Assembly: GCA_002162795.1 (NCBI GenBank)
Contig: MAAY01000038.1
Span: forward strand, 2,652 to 38,349
DNA from: Rhodobacterales bacterium 56_14_T64
GTDB lineage: Bacteria; Pseudomonadota; Alphaproteobacteria; Rhodobacterales; Rhodobacteraceae
Direction: 5' to 3'
DNA: 35,698 bases
In this document: piece by piece, positions 7,604 to 17,115 of the stretch
Position numbering within the stretch: position 1 is the stretch's first letter
Layout of the letters: every line of letters begins with the position of its first letter
The notes under the pieces: model-generated
Told to the model about the DNA's origin: nothing
Databases searched by the model: none
Seen by the model: the letters and a program-made list of their open reading frames with translations, nothing else
Made by a program: the position numbers and the translations under genes

Positions 7604-8134
7604 ATGCCCTCAGAAACTGAACACCGATTTGTCGGACCCCGACGCGGCCAGCTGGTCTTTGCCTTGGCCTTTGTGGTCTTAGCGCTGCTGCTGCTGAGCC
7701 AAATCACCGACCAAACCCGCTGGGTTGAAAAGACCAAGTTTGTCGCCCAACCCCGGTTCTGGCCTGCGGTGGCGCTGGGCGGGATGATCCTGATGGGCGG
7801 TTTGCATCTGTACCTGCTGCCCTGGCGGCGAGTCAGTCGTCAGGATATGGGCGAAGTGCGCAACTGGGGGCGGGTTCTGGAATATGCGCTGTGGTTCATG
7901 GGGTATGTTCTGGCGGTGCCGGTGCTTGGTTATCTGCCGGTGACACTGGCTTTTGTCCCGGCGCTAAGCTGGCGCATGGGGTATCGCGGCCGGTTGATGA
8001 TGGGGCTGAGCCTTGGGTTCGCGCTGCTGACTGTGGTGCTGTTCAAGGGTTTGCTGGGTGTCAAAATCCCCGGCGGCGCGATCTATGAATATCTTCCCGG
8101 CGCCTTGCGCAGCTTCTTTATACTGAATTTCTGA
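7604..8134 (+). CDS. tctB: TTT transporter small membrane subunit (TctB family)
   Basis: A 176-residue integral membrane protein with four to five hydrophobic segments. The first is residues 15-36 (GQLVFALAFVVLALLLLSQI) and the second about 52-72. A double segment spans about 88-122, and a final one about 128-150. TctB is the small subunit of tripartite tricarboxylate transporters and works with TctA. The ribosome site before ATG 7604 is weak, but no better start precedes the first helix. Its stop codon shares a base with the start of tctA (TGATG), which indicates translational coupling. Confidence 0.88.
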   Translation: MPSETEHRFVGPRRGQLVFALAFVVLALLLLSQITDQTRWVEKTKFVAQPRFWPAVALGGMILMGGLHLYLLPWRRVSRQDMGEVRNWGRVLEYALWFMGYVLAVPVLGYLPVTLAFVPALSWRMGYRGRLMMGLSLGFALLTVVLFKGLLGVKIPGGAIYEYLPGALRSFFILNF

Positions 8135-9753
8135 TGGACCTTCTTCTCTCTGCTCTCGACATCCTGATGCGCTGGGACGTGGCGCTGGCGCTGCTGGCGG
8201 GCTCGATCGGAGGGGTGTTGATTGGCGCCATCCCCGGTGTTGGCCCGGCAGTGGCGATTGCCATCTTGCTGCCCGCGACCTTTTCGATGGACCCCATTGT
8301 CGGGTTGACGGTGCTTCTGGGGATTTACGGATCGTCCATGTATGGCGGCGCCATCCCGGCGATCCTGATCAACACTCCGGGTACCGCGGTGAATGCACTG
8401 ACCACCTATGACGGCTACCCGATGACCGCACGGGGAGAACCCCAACGCGCGCTGTCGCTGGCCTATTCCGCCAGTTTCTTTGGCGGCGTGTTCTCGGTGA
8501 TCTGTCTGATCTTGTTTGCGCCGTTACTGGCCAAAGTCGCCCCTTTGTTCGGCTCGCGTGAGATCTTTCTGGCTGCCCTGCTGGGTCTCCTACTGGTGGT
8601 GGTGGCGCATCGCGGCCAAGCGCTGATTGCCGGCGCGCTGGCTGCCTTTGGCATTTTTATCCAGACCATCGGGCTGGAGCCGATCAAATACTCGCAGCGC
8701 TACACTTTCGATCAGGATTTCCTCGGCAGTGGTATCAACCTGATTGTGGTGGTGTTGGGACTGTTTGCGCTGTCCCAGGCCTTTGTGCTGTTGATGGACG
8801 AAGACGAGAAGGTGCATATCACCAAGCTGCGTGGCGGCATGTTTCAGGGCCTGCGCGAATTGGCGCGGCACCCGCGTATTGCGACTGTGTCGGCCAGCTT
8901 TGGTGTGCTGATGGGGATGATCCCCGGTGTGGGCGAGTTCACGGCCCAGTTCATGTCCTACACCTACGCGCAGAAAACCTCAAAACGGCCGCAGGATTTT
9001 GGCAATGGCTCGTCCGAGGGGCTGATTGCCGCCGAGACCGCCAACAACGCGGTGCCTGCCGCTGCCATGGTGCCTTTGCTGGCGCTGGGCATTCCAGGTG
9101 AAGCACTGACGGCGATGATGCTGAGCGTGTTCTACGTGCACAATGTGGTGCCGGGACCGGCGCTGTTCCAAAATAAGATGGATTTTGTGGTGGCACTGTA
9201 TTTGTCACTGCTGATCCTCAATGTACTGGTGCTATTGTTCCTGTTAGTGGCGACCAAATCTCTGATCCAAGTGGTGAAGATTCCCAACCGGTTCCTTGGC
9301 GTTTGCATCCTGACGCTCAGCTTTGTTGGCGTCTATTCCTTACGCAATTCGGCCACCGACTGTGTGATGGCGGCTGCCTTTGGGATGCTAGGCTATATCC
9401 TGAAACGGCTGAAACTACCGGCGGTGCCAATCATTTTGGGGATGGTGCTGGGCGGCATTATGGAGGTCAAACTGCGGGCCGCCATGGCGCGAGTCAAACA
9501 GCCGTTTGACTTCATCGACCGGCCCGTCGCGTTTATCCTGTTTCTAATCATCGTACTTGTTCTGGTGGCCCATGCCATCCGCGTGTTGAAGGACCGCAAG
9601 GAACGCAAGGAGGCCGAATGGCAGACCAAAACCTCATCGACAGGCTTCGGCGGGCTGATGTTGCGCCGCAAAGACTCTTTCTTGAAGGATCGTGGAAAAC
9701 GGGTTCGGGCCCGTCACTCGAAGTTACTTCGCCGATTGATGGATCTGTTCTAA
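8134..9753 (+). CDS. tctA: TTT transporter large membrane subunit (TctA family)
   Basis: A permease of about 12 membrane segments and 539 residues. The two family signatures are seen: GAIPGVGPAVAIAILLPATF near 31-50 and MGMIPGVGEFTAQF near 259-272. It imports a carboxylate with cation symport using TctC. The family usually ends soon after the last helix, at about 500 residues. Here the last helix (FILFLIIVLVLVAHAIRVL) ends near residue 485, and the frame runs on for about 45 strongly basic residues that overlap the next gene out of frame by 136 bases. The ancestral stop near 9618 seems to have been lost, or a frameshift exists there. Otherwise the protein is intact. Confidence 0.93.
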   Translation: MDLLLSALDILMRWDVALALLAGSIGGVLIGAIPGVGPAVAIAILLPATFSMDPIVGLTVLLGIYGSSMYGGAIPAILINTPGTAVNALTTYDGYPMTARGEPQRALSLAYSASFFGGVFSVICLILFAPLLAKVAPLFGSREIFLAALLGLLLVVVAHRGQALIAGALAAFGIFIQTIGLEPIKYSQRYTFDQDFLGSGINLIVVVLGLFALSQAFVLLMDEDEKVHITKLRGGMFQGLRELARHPRIATVSASFGVLMGMIPGVGEFTAQFMSYTYAQKTSKRPQDFGNGSSEGLIAAETANNAVPAAAMVPLLALGIPGEALTAMMLSVFYVHNVVPGPALFQNKMDFVVALYLSLLILNVLVLLFLLVATKSLIQVVKIPNRFLGVCILTLSFVGVYSLRNSATDCVMAAAFGMLGYILKRLKLPAVPIILGMVLGGIMEVKLRAAMARVKQPFDFIDRPVAFILFLIIVLVLVAHAIRVLKDRKERKEAEWQTKTSSTGFGGLMLRRKDSFLKDRGKRVRARHSKLLRRLMDLF

Positions 9754-11102
9754 CCACTCTTGAGGGCGCGTCAGCAACAGATGTAGAAAACGCTGTCGCC
9801 TCGGCGCGGCGGGCATTCAAGGATGGCCGCTGGTCCAAACAGTCCCCCGCCGCACGGAAGAAATTGCTGCACGCCATTGCCAATAGGATCGAGGCCGAGG
9901 CTGTGGAGCTGGCGGTGCTGGGCGTGCGGGACAACGGCACAGAATTCAACATGGCACTCAAGGCCGAGCCGGGATCGGCGGCGGGGACCTTCCGATATTA
10001 TGCCGAGGCTTTGGACAAGGTGGCGGGTGAGGTAGCCCCAACCGCGTCAGATGTGCTGGCTTTGGTGCATCGGATGCCGGTTGGCGTCGTTGGCGCCATT
10101 GTGCCGTGGAACTTCCCGCTGATGATCGGCGCCTGGAAGCTGGCGCCTGCGTTGGCGATGGGCAATTCGGTGGTGTTGAAACCGGCTGAGACAGCGTCGT
10201 TGTCATTGCTGCGGCTGGCTGAGATTTGTTCCGAGTGTGGCTTGCCCGATGGGGTGCTGAATGTCGTGACGGGCTCGGGTGTTGAAACCGGCGCGGCGCT
10301 GGCGAACTCTATGGGCGTGGACGTGCTGACCTTTACCGGATCCGGCGCAACGGGGCGTCGCTTGCTCGAGGCCTCGGCGGCGTCGAACCTGAAGCGGTGC
10401 TATCTGGAGCTGGGCGGAAAATCACCGAATATCGTCTTTGCAGATGCGCCAGATCTCGCCAAGGCGGCCAAGGTGTCGGCGGCGGGTATCTTCCGCAATT
10501 CCGGGCAGGTCTGTGTGGCAGGGTCGCGGTTGCTGGTCGAGGCCTCGATCCATGATGAATTTGTCGAGGCCCTGAAGGCCGAGGCCGAGGCCTTGCGGGT
10601 GGGTGATCCTCTGGACTTGAGCAGCCAGATTGGTGCAGTGAACTCTGAGGACCAGTTGCGCCGTAATCTGTCGTTCATGGATATGGCGCGGGCCGAAGGT
10701 GGGCGTGTTGTCACCGGGGGGAGCCGGATATTGCAGGACACTGGTGGCAGCTACATGGCGCCGACCATTGTGACAGGCGTGGCCCGCGATGCGACCCTGT
10801 TCCAGCGTGAGGTCTTTGGGCCGGTGCTGGCGGTGACTAAGTTTGAGAGTGAAGAAGAGGCGCTGGCATTGGCCAATGCAACTGATTTCGGACTTGCCGC
10901 CGGAGTGTGGACCGCAGACCTGAGCCGCGCGCACCGGATGGTGGCGGGTATTCGGGCGGGTGTAGTGCATGTGAACACCTATGGTGGCTCGGACAACACG
11001 GTGCCACTGGGCGGCGTTGGGCAGTCTGGCAATGGCCATGACAAGTCGCTGCATGCGCTGGACAAATACGTCGATCTGAAAACCGCGTGGATACAGCTAT
11101 GA
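9618..11102 (+). CDS. NAD(P)-dependent aldehyde dehydrogenase
   Basis: A full-length 494-residue ALDH-superfamily enzyme. The catalytic set is complete: N165 in PWNFP, K188 in KPA, E264 in LELGGKSP and the nucleophile C299 in SGQVCVAGS. It oxidises an aldehyde to its carboxylic acid. With an omega-aminotransferase divergent nearby and beta-oxidation genes downstream, a dicarboxylic semialdehyde is the most sensible substrate, but the family is broad. ATG 9618 is needed to give the normal ALDH N-terminus (LIDRLRRADVAPQRLFLEG), so the overlap with tctA is real in this sequence. The stop overlaps the next start (ATGA). Confidence 0.93.
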   Translation: MADQNLIDRLRRADVAPQRLFLEGSWKTGSGPSLEVTSPIDGSVLTTLEGASATDVENAVASARRAFKDGRWSKQSPAARKKLLHAIANRIEAEAVELAVLGVRDNGTEFNMALKAEPGSAAGTFRYYAEALDKVAGEVAPTASDVLALVHRMPVGVVGAIVPWNFPLMIGAWKLAPALAMGNSVVLKPAETASLSLLRLAEICSECGLPDGVLNVVTGSGVETGAALANSMGVDVLTFTGSGATGRRLLEASAASNLKRCYLELGGKSPNIVFADAPDLAKAAKVSAAGIFRNSGQVCVAGSRLLVEASIHDEFVEALKAEAEALRVGDPLDLSSQIGAVNSEDQLRRNLSFMDMARAEGGRVVTGGSRILQDTGGSYMAPTIVTGVARDATLFQREVFGPVLAVTKFESEEEALALANATDFGLAAGVWTADLSRAHRMVAGIRAGVVHVNTYGGSDNTVPLGGVGQSGNGHDKSLHALDKYVDLKTAWIQL

Positions 11103-12328
11103 GCAAGACAATTCTGGTCGCCGGCACCTATGACACCAAGGACGACGAGTTGGGGTATCTGGCCGATGTGATCCGGGGGCAGGGCGGCAAGGTATTGACC
11201 ATGGATGTCAGTGTGTTGGGGGATCCCAGCTCGCCTGCGGATGTCAGCAAGCATCAGGTGGCCGAGGCGGGCGGCAGTTCAATCAAGGCGGCCATCGAGT
11301 CAGGCGATGAAAACACCGCAATGCAGATCATGGCGCGGGGATCGGCCACCAAAGCGTTGGAGCTGTACCGCGATGGGTTGATCGACGGTGTGATTGTGCT
11401 GGGTGGCACCATGGGCACCGATCTGGCGCTGGACCTTTGTGCCGCGCTGCCCGTTGGTGTGCCGAAATACGTTGTGTCCACTGTGTCTTTTTCGTCGTTG
11501 ATCCCGCCCGATCGTCTGCCCAGTGATGTGCAGATGATCCTTTGGGCGGGTGGCCTTTATGGGCTGAACTCGATCTGCAAGGCTTCGCTGTCGCAAGCGG
11601 CGGGGGCTGTGCTGGGTGCGGCCCGCGCGGTAGAGGCGCCCAAGCGGGAACGGCCTTTGATTGGTATGACCTCGTTCGGCAAGACTGTGCTGCGTTACAT
11701 GGTGACGTTGAAACCGGCGCTGGAAGAACGCGGGTTCGAGGTGGCGGTGTTCCATGCCACCGGCATGGGCGGGCGGGCTTTTGAGAGTCTAGCGGCCGAG
11801 GGGGCCTTTGCCGCGGTGTTCGACTTTGCGCCGCAAGAGGTGTCGAATCACATGTTTGGCGGCTTGTCGGCAGGGGCGGATCGGATGACCAATGCAGGGC
11901 GCGCGGGTACGCCGCAATTGGTGGCGCCGGGCTGTTATGATCTGGTGGATATTGTTGGCTGGCAGCCGGTGCCGGTGGCACTGGAGGGTCGGCCCACCCA
12001 TGCGCATAACCGATTGTTGACCTCGGCGGTTTTGACGGCAGAGGAACGGAGGCAGGTGGCGGGTGTTTTCTGCGAAAAGCTGTCGGGCGCAACCGCTCCT
12101 GTGGCGCTGCTGTTACCTCAACAAGGGTGCAACGAATGGGACCGCCCCGGTGGTGATCTGCACAACGCCGAGGGGCTGGCTGCGTTTTGTGCCGAGGTAA
12201 CTTCGCGCTGTCCTGATAATGTGGACCTGCACGGGATGGACTGCCATATCAATGATCAAGAGTTCACCGACAAAGCGCTGCAGGTGTTTGATGGTTGGTT
12301 GGCGGATGGCACCGTGATTTTGGAGTAG
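11099..12328 (+). CDS. UPF0261 / Tm-1-like ATP-binding family protein
   Basis: A 409-residue protein of the UPF0261 family, recognised from VAGTYDTK at 7-14, LGGTMGT near 101-107 and the long conserved C-terminal half (PQEVSNHMFGG, GAPxLVAPGxxD-like, PTHAHNRL, HxND ending). The family is related to the ATP-binding N-terminal half of the tomato Tm-1 resistance protein, and its bacterial function is not established. It is coupled to the aldehyde dehydrogenase by an ATGA overlap, so start 11099 is preferred over an in-frame GTG at 11087. In many genomes a TIM-barrel phosphoenolpyruvate-hydrolase-like partner follows; here an FAD oxidoreductase does. Within a catabolic operon lacking a CoA ligase it may have a metabolic, ATP-dependent role, which is speculation. 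Confidence 0.87.
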   Translation: MSKTILVAGTYDTKDDELGYLADVIRGQGGKVLTMDVSVLGDPSSPADVSKHQVAEAGGSSIKAAIESGDENTAMQIMARGSATKALELYRDGLIDGVIVLGGTMGTDLALDLCAALPVGVPKYVVSTVSFSSLIPPDRLPSDVQMILWAGGLYGLNSICKASLSQAAGAVLGAARAVEAPKRERPLIGMTSFGKTVLRYMVTLKPALEERGFEVAVFHATGMGGRAFESLAAEGAFAAVFDFAPQEVSNHMFGGLSAGADRMTNAGRAGTPQLVAPGCYDLVDIVGWQPVPVALEGRPTHAHNRLLTSAVLTAEERRQVAGVFCEKLSGATAPVALLLPQQGCNEWDRPGGDLHNAEGLAAFCAEVTSRCPDNVDLHGMDCHINDQEFTDKALQVFDGWLADGTVILE

Positions 12329-12429
12329 GGCAGAGGCGGCTTTCGATTGGGATATCGTCACAGAGCTTGCCAAATGAAACCGTTTGGATAGAGCTGTCTG
12401 CAAGACCCAACTTACGCCGGATTTCCCCC

Positions 12430-13635
12430 ATGCAAATTGAGACCTCTCCCAAACAGACCAATTATGATGTTGTGATCATTGGAGGCGCCATGATGGGCGC
12501 TTCGGTGGCCTGGTTCCTGAGCAACCATCCCGGCTTTGATGGCACCGTGCTGGTGGTCGAGCGTGACCCGGCTTACGAGCTCAGCTCGACCGCGCATAGC
12601 AACAGCTGTATTCGCCAGCAATTCACTCAGGCGGCCAATGTGCAGGTCAGCCGGTTCGGCGCCGACTATGTGCGCAATTTCCGCGCGTTTCTTGGTGGCG
12701 ACCCGGAGGTGCCTGAGATCCACGTGCAGAGTTTTGGCTATATGTATCTGGCCGCTTCGGCTGAGGGTGAGCAGGTGTTGCGGGCGGCGCAAAAGATGCA
12801 GGCCGCTGAGGGGGCCGGTACCCAGATTCTATCGCGTGAGATGCTGGGTGAGCAGTTCCCGTTCTACAGTCTCGACGGTATTCGCATTGGCAGCCACAAT
12901 CCGACGGACGAGGGCTATTTTGATGGCGGCTGCATGTTCGACTGGTGGCGGCGCAAGGCGCGGGCTGGCGGTGTTGAATTTGTCAGCAACGAGGTGACGG
13001 GAATATCTCGGGACGGCGCGCGCGTTACGGGTGTTGTGCTGGCGGATGGTACTCGGATTGGGGCAGGCCATGTGGTCAATGCGGCAGGACCGCGTGCGGG
13101 CCAAGTGGCGCAGATGGCTGGAGTTTCACTGCCGGTTGAGCCCCGCAAGCGCTATACATTTGTGTTCGAGGCAGCACGTCCCTTGGATGTGGATCTGCCG
13201 CTGACAGTTGATCCATCAGGTGTGCATGTGCGCAGCGATGGCAAATACTACATGGCCGGCTGCCCGCCGCATGACGATCCTGCCGTTGCGCCGGATGATT
13301 TTATCGCCGATCATTCCTTGTGGGAAGAAAAGGTCTGGCCCGCCATTGCCGAGCGCATTCCGCAGTTTGATGCGCTGAAACTGATGCAAAGCTGGGTTGG
13401 GCATTATGCCTACAATACCCTGGATCAGAACGCGGTTGTCGGGCCGCATCCTGAGGTTCAGAATTTCCTGCTGATCAACGGGTTTTCGGGGCACGGATTG
13501 CAGCAGGCTCCGGCGATGGGGCGAGGTGTGGCCGAATGGATCGCGTCGGGGCGTTATGAGACGCTGGACCTGTCGCCTTTTGCCTATGATCGGATCCCGG
13601 CTGGGCAGCCTTTGCTAGAGCAAGCGGTGATCTGA
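12430..13635 (+). CDS. FAD-dependent oxidoreductase, D-amino-acid/sarcosine oxidase (DAO) family
   Basis: A 401-residue flavoprotein. The N-terminal Rossmann segment is DVVIIGGAMMGASVAWFL (13-30) with the acidic end of beta-2 at VVERD. S/T-rich SSTAHSNSCIRQQF (52-65) is a flavin-contact region, and GFSGHGLQQAPAMGRGVAEW near 351-370 is the C-terminal FAD motif typical of FOXRED1 and sarcosine-oxidase-like members. These enzymes oxidise C-N bonds of amino acids or N-alkyl glycines. I start at ATG 12430; upstream in-frame codons overlap the previous gene. It sits 101 bases after the UPF0261 gene, probably in the same operon. The substrate is unknown; an imino or N-substituted amino acid would fit the neighbourhood. 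Confidence 0.88.
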   Translation: MQIETSPKQTNYDVVIIGGAMMGASVAWFLSNHPGFDGTVLVVERDPAYELSSTAHSNSCIRQQFTQAANVQVSRFGADYVRNFRAFLGGDPEVPEIHVQSFGYMYLAASAEGEQVLRAAQKMQAAEGAGTQILSREMLGEQFPFYSLDGIRIGSHNPTDEGYFDGGCMFDWWRRKARAGGVEFVSNEVTGISRDGARVTGVVLADGTRIGAGHVVNAAGPRAGQVAQMAGVSLPVEPRKRYTFVFEAARPLDVDLPLTVDPSGVHVRSDGKYYMAGCPPHDDPAVAPDDFIADHSLWEEKVWPAIAERIPQFDALKLMQSWVGHYAYNTLDQNAVVGPHPEVQNFLLINGFSGHGLQQAPAMGRGVAEWIASGRYETLDLSPFAYDRIPAGQPLLEQAVI

Positions 13636-13787
13636 CAACGCTGGCCGTGGGTCGGAGTTGAAGTGACGTTAGGTTTGGACGCTGACGCTGGGGCAATCGC
13701 TTGGCCTTGGCGGGATATTCATGGCTAAATCGAAAACAACAGGGGCGCGCCGCGGTTTGCCGCCTTTTTGGACAAAGGACCAAGCGG

Positions 13788-15881
13788 ATGAGCGACGCCA
13801 TTAGGTACGAAATACTTGGAGACATCGCAGTGCTGACGGCGCAGAATCCGCCGGTGAATGCGCTGGGCATTGATATGCGCAAGGGCTTGCTGGCCGGGAT
13901 CGAGAGGGCCGAGGCTGACGGTGCCAAGGCGGTGCTTATCTACGGTGAGGGTCGTACCTATTTTGCTGGCGCCGACATCCGCGAGTTTGGCAAGCCGATG
14001 GTAGATCCAGGGCTGCCGGATCTTTGTGGGCGCATTGAAGCCTCAAAGCTGATCGTGGTGTCCGCCATGCATGGCACAGCGCTGGGCGGTGGTCTGGAAG
14101 TGGCGCTGAGCTCGCATTATCGTATTGCTGTTCCTAGCGCCAAGATGGGCCTGCCCGAGGTCAACTTGGGCATCCTGCCCGGCGCGGGTGGCACCCAGCG
14201 TTTGCCCCGTGTTGCAGGAACTGAGGCGGCGCTGGAGATGATCACCACAGGCCGCCCTATCGGTGCCGCTGAGGCTTTGGATAAAGGGATCATCGATCGT
14301 GTGACCGAGGGCGAGCCGCGCGCGATTGGCTTGGCCTATGCGCAAGAGTTGTTGGATGCAGCCGCGCCGCGCCGTCCGGTCTGCGACATGCCCGCGCCCA
14401 AAGCTGTGGATTTCGATGCGCGCCATGATGCACTGCTGAAAAAGGGCCGCGGCCAGTTGTCTCCGGCTACAGCGTTGCGGGCGGTACAGGCGGCCTGTGA
14501 AGCGGTCAGCTTTGACGCAGGCATTTTGCGCGAACGTGAATTGTTCATGGAGCTGATGGGCTCGGACCAGCGCTTGGGAATGATCCACGCGTTTTTCTCG
14601 GAGCGCGCTGTTTCAAAACTGCCCGAATTGAAAGGTGTCTCACCACGGTTGTTGGCTGAGATTGCCGTCATTGGTGGCGGCACTATGGGCGCAGGTATTG
14701 CCACTGCGGCGCTGTTGTCGGGGTTGAAGGTCACCTTGCTGGAAATGACCGAAGAGGCTGCAGCAGCGGCGAGAGGTCGTATTGAGGGTAACCTGCAAGG
14801 CGCGGTGAAACGGGGCAAGATCAGTGCGGACCGTTATGAAACGCTGACCACTCAGGCGTTGGTTCTGGCCACGGATTACAATGCCTTGGCGCAGGTGGAT
14901 CTGGTGATCGAAGCGGTGTTCGAGGACATGGCGGTGAAGAAAACCGTGTTCACTCAGTTGGATGCCGTCTGCAAACCCGGCGGGATACTGGCGAGCAATA
15001 CGTCATATCTGGACATCAATGAGATTGCCGCCTGCACCAAGCGCCCCGAAGATGTCATCGGGCTGCATTTCTTCTCGCCCGCACATGTGATGAAGCTGCT
15101 CGAGGTGGTTGTGGCTGACAAGACCGCCATTGACGTTGTTGCCACAGGGTTTGCGCTGGGTAAGATGCTGGGCAAGATCACCGTGCGCGCCGGGGTCTGT
15201 GATGGGTTTATCGGCAATCGCATTCTGTCCACCTATCGCACCTGCGCTGATCACATGATCCTGGACGGGGCCAGCCCGTACCAGATTGATGCAGCCATGA
15301 CCGCGTTTGGCTTTGCCATGGGGCCATTTGAGGTTGCCGATCTGGCAGGGCTGGATATCGGCTGGGCTGTACGCAAACGACTGGCACCGACACGAGATCC
15401 GCGCGAAAGGGTGCCGAGCTTTCCCGATAAGCTGTGCGAAGAGGGGCATTTCGGCCAGAAGACTGGCAAGGGATATTATGTATACGAGGCGGGCAAGCGC
15501 GGCGGCACTCCGAACCCTGAAGTACAGGGGCTGATCGACGCCAATCGCACTGAATTGGGCATCACGCCGCGTGACTTCAGCGATGAAGAGATCACTCGCC
15601 GCTATATGTGCGCCATGGTCAACGAAGCGGCATTGGTTGTGGGCGAAGGCATCGCCCGGCGACCACTGGATGTGGATATGACGCTGCTGTTTGGCTACGG
15701 CTTTCCGCGTTATCGGGGTGGGCCGCTGAAATGGGCCGATATTCAGGGGTTGGATGGTATTCTGAGTGATATCCAAGCTTATGCCAAAGAAGACGACTTC
15801 TTTTGGCAACCGGCACCGTTGCTGCAGCAATTGGTGGCCGAAGGGCGCACATTCGAAGATCTGAACCGGGAGAACAGTTGA
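13788..15881 (+). CDS. Bifunctional enoyl-CoA hydratase / 3-hydroxyacyl-CoA dehydrogenase
   Basis: A 697-residue multifunctional beta-oxidation enzyme (FadJ/FadB/PimF class). The N-terminal crotonase domain (about 1-190) has the oxyanion-hole segment AGADIREFG, and the acid-base residues E104 (ALGGGLE) and E124 (GLPEVNLG). The dehydrogenase domain starts near 291 with [10 protein letters not shown] for NAD, has H427 in [10 protein letters not shown] and E375 in [10 protein letters not shown], and continues with [12 protein letters not shown]. Two C-terminal dehydrogenase repeats follow. It hydrates enoyl-CoA and oxidises the 3-hydroxyacyl-CoA. AAAGGA lies ten bases before ATG 13788; an upstream TTG at 13701 is unlikely. 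A 152-bp gap separates it from the FAD oxidoreductase, so a second promoter is possible. The thiolase begins one base after its stop. Confidence 0.94.
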   Translation: MSDAIRYEILGDIAVLTAQNPPVNALGIDMRKGLLAGIERAEADGAKAVLIYGEGRTYFAGADIREFGKPMVDPGLPDLCGRIEASKLIVVSAMHGTALGGGLEVALSSHYRIAVPSAKMGLPEVNLGILPGAGGTQRLPRVAGTEAALEMITTGRPIGAAEALDKGIIDRVTEGEPRAIGLAYAQELLDAAAPRRPVCDMPAPKAVDFDARHDALLKKGRGQLSPATALRAVQAACEAVSFDAGILRERELFMELMGSDQRLGMIHAFFSERAVSKLPELKGVSPRLLAEIAVIGGGTMGAGIATAALLSGLKVTLLEMTEEAAAAARGRIEGNLQGAVKRGKISADRYETLTTQALVLATDYNALAQVDLVIEAVFEDMAVKKTVFTQLDAVCKPGGILASNTSYLDINEIAACTKRPEDVIGLHFFSPAHVMKLLEVVVADKTAIDVVATGFALGKMLGKITVRAGVCDGFIGNRILSTYRTCADHMILDGASPYQIDAAMTAFGFAMGPFEVADLAGLDIGWAVRKRLAPTRDPRERVPSFPDKLCEEGHFGQKTGKGYYVYEAGKRGGTPNPEVQGLIDANRTELGITPRDFSDEEITRRYMCAMVNEAALVVGEGIARRPLDVDMTLLFGYGFPRYRGGPLKWADIQGLDGILSDIQAYAKEDDFFWQPAPLLQQLVAEGRTFEDLNRENS

Positions 15882-15882
15882 T

Positions 15883-17055
15883 ATGAAGCAGGCCGTTATT
15901 GTCTCTGCCGCCCGCACCGGGCTGGCCAAATCTTTTCGCGGGTCGTTCAACATGACCCATGGCGCCACCATGGGGGGCCATGCGGTGCAGGCCGCGGTTG
16001 ACCGTGCTGGTATTGATCCCGGTACGATCGAAGATTGCGCCATTGGCTGTGGGTTCCCCGAGGCAGAAACCGGAGGCAACATCGCCCGCCAAATCGCCAT
16101 GCGGGCCGGATTGCCGATCAGTGCGGCAGGCATGACCGTGAACCGGTTTTGTTCTTCCGGCCTGCAAACAGTGGCGTTGGCGGCAAATGCGATCACGGCC
16201 GAAGGTGCAGGTCCGATGGTGGCTGGCGGCGTCGAAAGCATATCAATGGTGCAGCCCAAACTGCGCTCGGCCCAAGAGGTCTGGATCGGCGAGCACAAGC
16301 CGGCCATCTATATGGCGATGATTGAGACCGCCGACATCGTGGCACAGCGCTATGGCATCAGCCGCGAGGCGCAGGACGAATACGGGTTGCGTAGCCAGTT
16401 GCGGATGGCGGCGGCGCAAGAGGCCGGGGTGTTTGACGACGAAATCGTGGCGATGCAGACTACTATGGCGGTCAAGGATCGCGAAAGCGGCGAAATTTCT
16501 TATCACGAGGCCACTGTCGACCGGGATGAGTGCAACCGGTCATCGACCGTGATCGAAGGATTGCAAGGGCTGAACCCGGTGCGCGACGGTGGGTTTGTGA
16601 CGGCTGGAAATGCCTCGCAACTGTCGGATGGTGCGGCGGCGCTGGTGCTGATGGACAGCAAACAGGCCGAGCAACAAGGGATTGAGGCCATGGGAGCCTT
16701 TAAGGGTTTTTGTGTTGCTGGTTGCGAGCCTGACGAAATGGGCATTGGCCCGGTGTTTGCAGTGCCTCGGCTGTTGCAACGCCACGGGCTGAAGGTTGAT
16801 GACATTGATATCTGGGAGTTGAACGAGGCCTTTGCGTCGCAAGCCCTGTATTGCCGCGACCGGCTGGGGATTGATGACGAGATATGCAACGTCAACGGTG
16901 GTTCGATTGCCATTGGCCATCCCTTTGGCATGACCGGGGCGCGAATGACTGGCCATATCCTGCGTGAAGGCAAGCGGCGTGGCGCCAAGCTGGGCGTAGT
17001 CACTATGTGCATCGGCGGCGGTATGGGCGCGGCGGGCTTGTTCGAGATCTACTGA
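15883..17055 (+). CDS. Acetyl-CoA acyltransferase (thiolase)
   Basis: A 390-residue type I/II thiolase, normal length. The acyl-accepting nucleophile is C90 in NRFCSSGLQ, the activating histidine is H346 in [10 protein letters not shown], and the second cysteine is C376 in [10 protein letters not shown]. It cleaves a 3-oxoacyl-CoA with CoA to acetyl-CoA plus a shortened acyl-CoA, completing the beta-oxidation turn begun by the hydratase/dehydrogenase upstream. The start codon lies one base after the previous stop. The order hydratase-dehydrogenase, thiolase, two acyl-CoA dehydrogenases resembles the pimeloyl-CoA operon of Rhodopseudomonas, where this position is PimB. Confidence 0.95.
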   Translation: MKQAVIVSAARTGLAKSFRGSFNMTHGATMGGHAVQAAVDRAGIDPGTIEDCAIGCGFPEAETGGNIARQIAMRAGLPISAAGMTVNRFCSSGLQTVALAANAITAEGAGPMVAGGVESISMVQPKLRSAQEVWIGEHKPAIYMAMIETADIVAQRYGISREAQDEYGLRSQLRMAAAQEAGVFDDEIVAMQTTMAVKDRESGEISYHEATVDRDECNRSSTVIEGLQGLNPVRDGGFVTAGNASQLSDGAAALVLMDSKQAEQQGIEAMGAFKGFCVAGCEPDEMGIGPVFAVPRLLQRHGLKVDDIDIWELNEAFASQALYCRDRLGIDDEICNVNGGSIAIGHPFGMTGARMTGHILREGKRRGAKLGVVTMCIGGGMGAAGLFEIY

Positions 17056-17115
17056 GGTCAGGCGCTGCCCGGCGGTGCCCCTGAGCACAATTGCAGAATT
17101 TGGAGGAAAGCGTTC

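Noticed and set aside
15003-16307. Antisense open frame across the hydratase-dehydrogenase and thiolase genes
   Set aside because: It spans two well-supported genes and a gene junction and has low-complexity composition.
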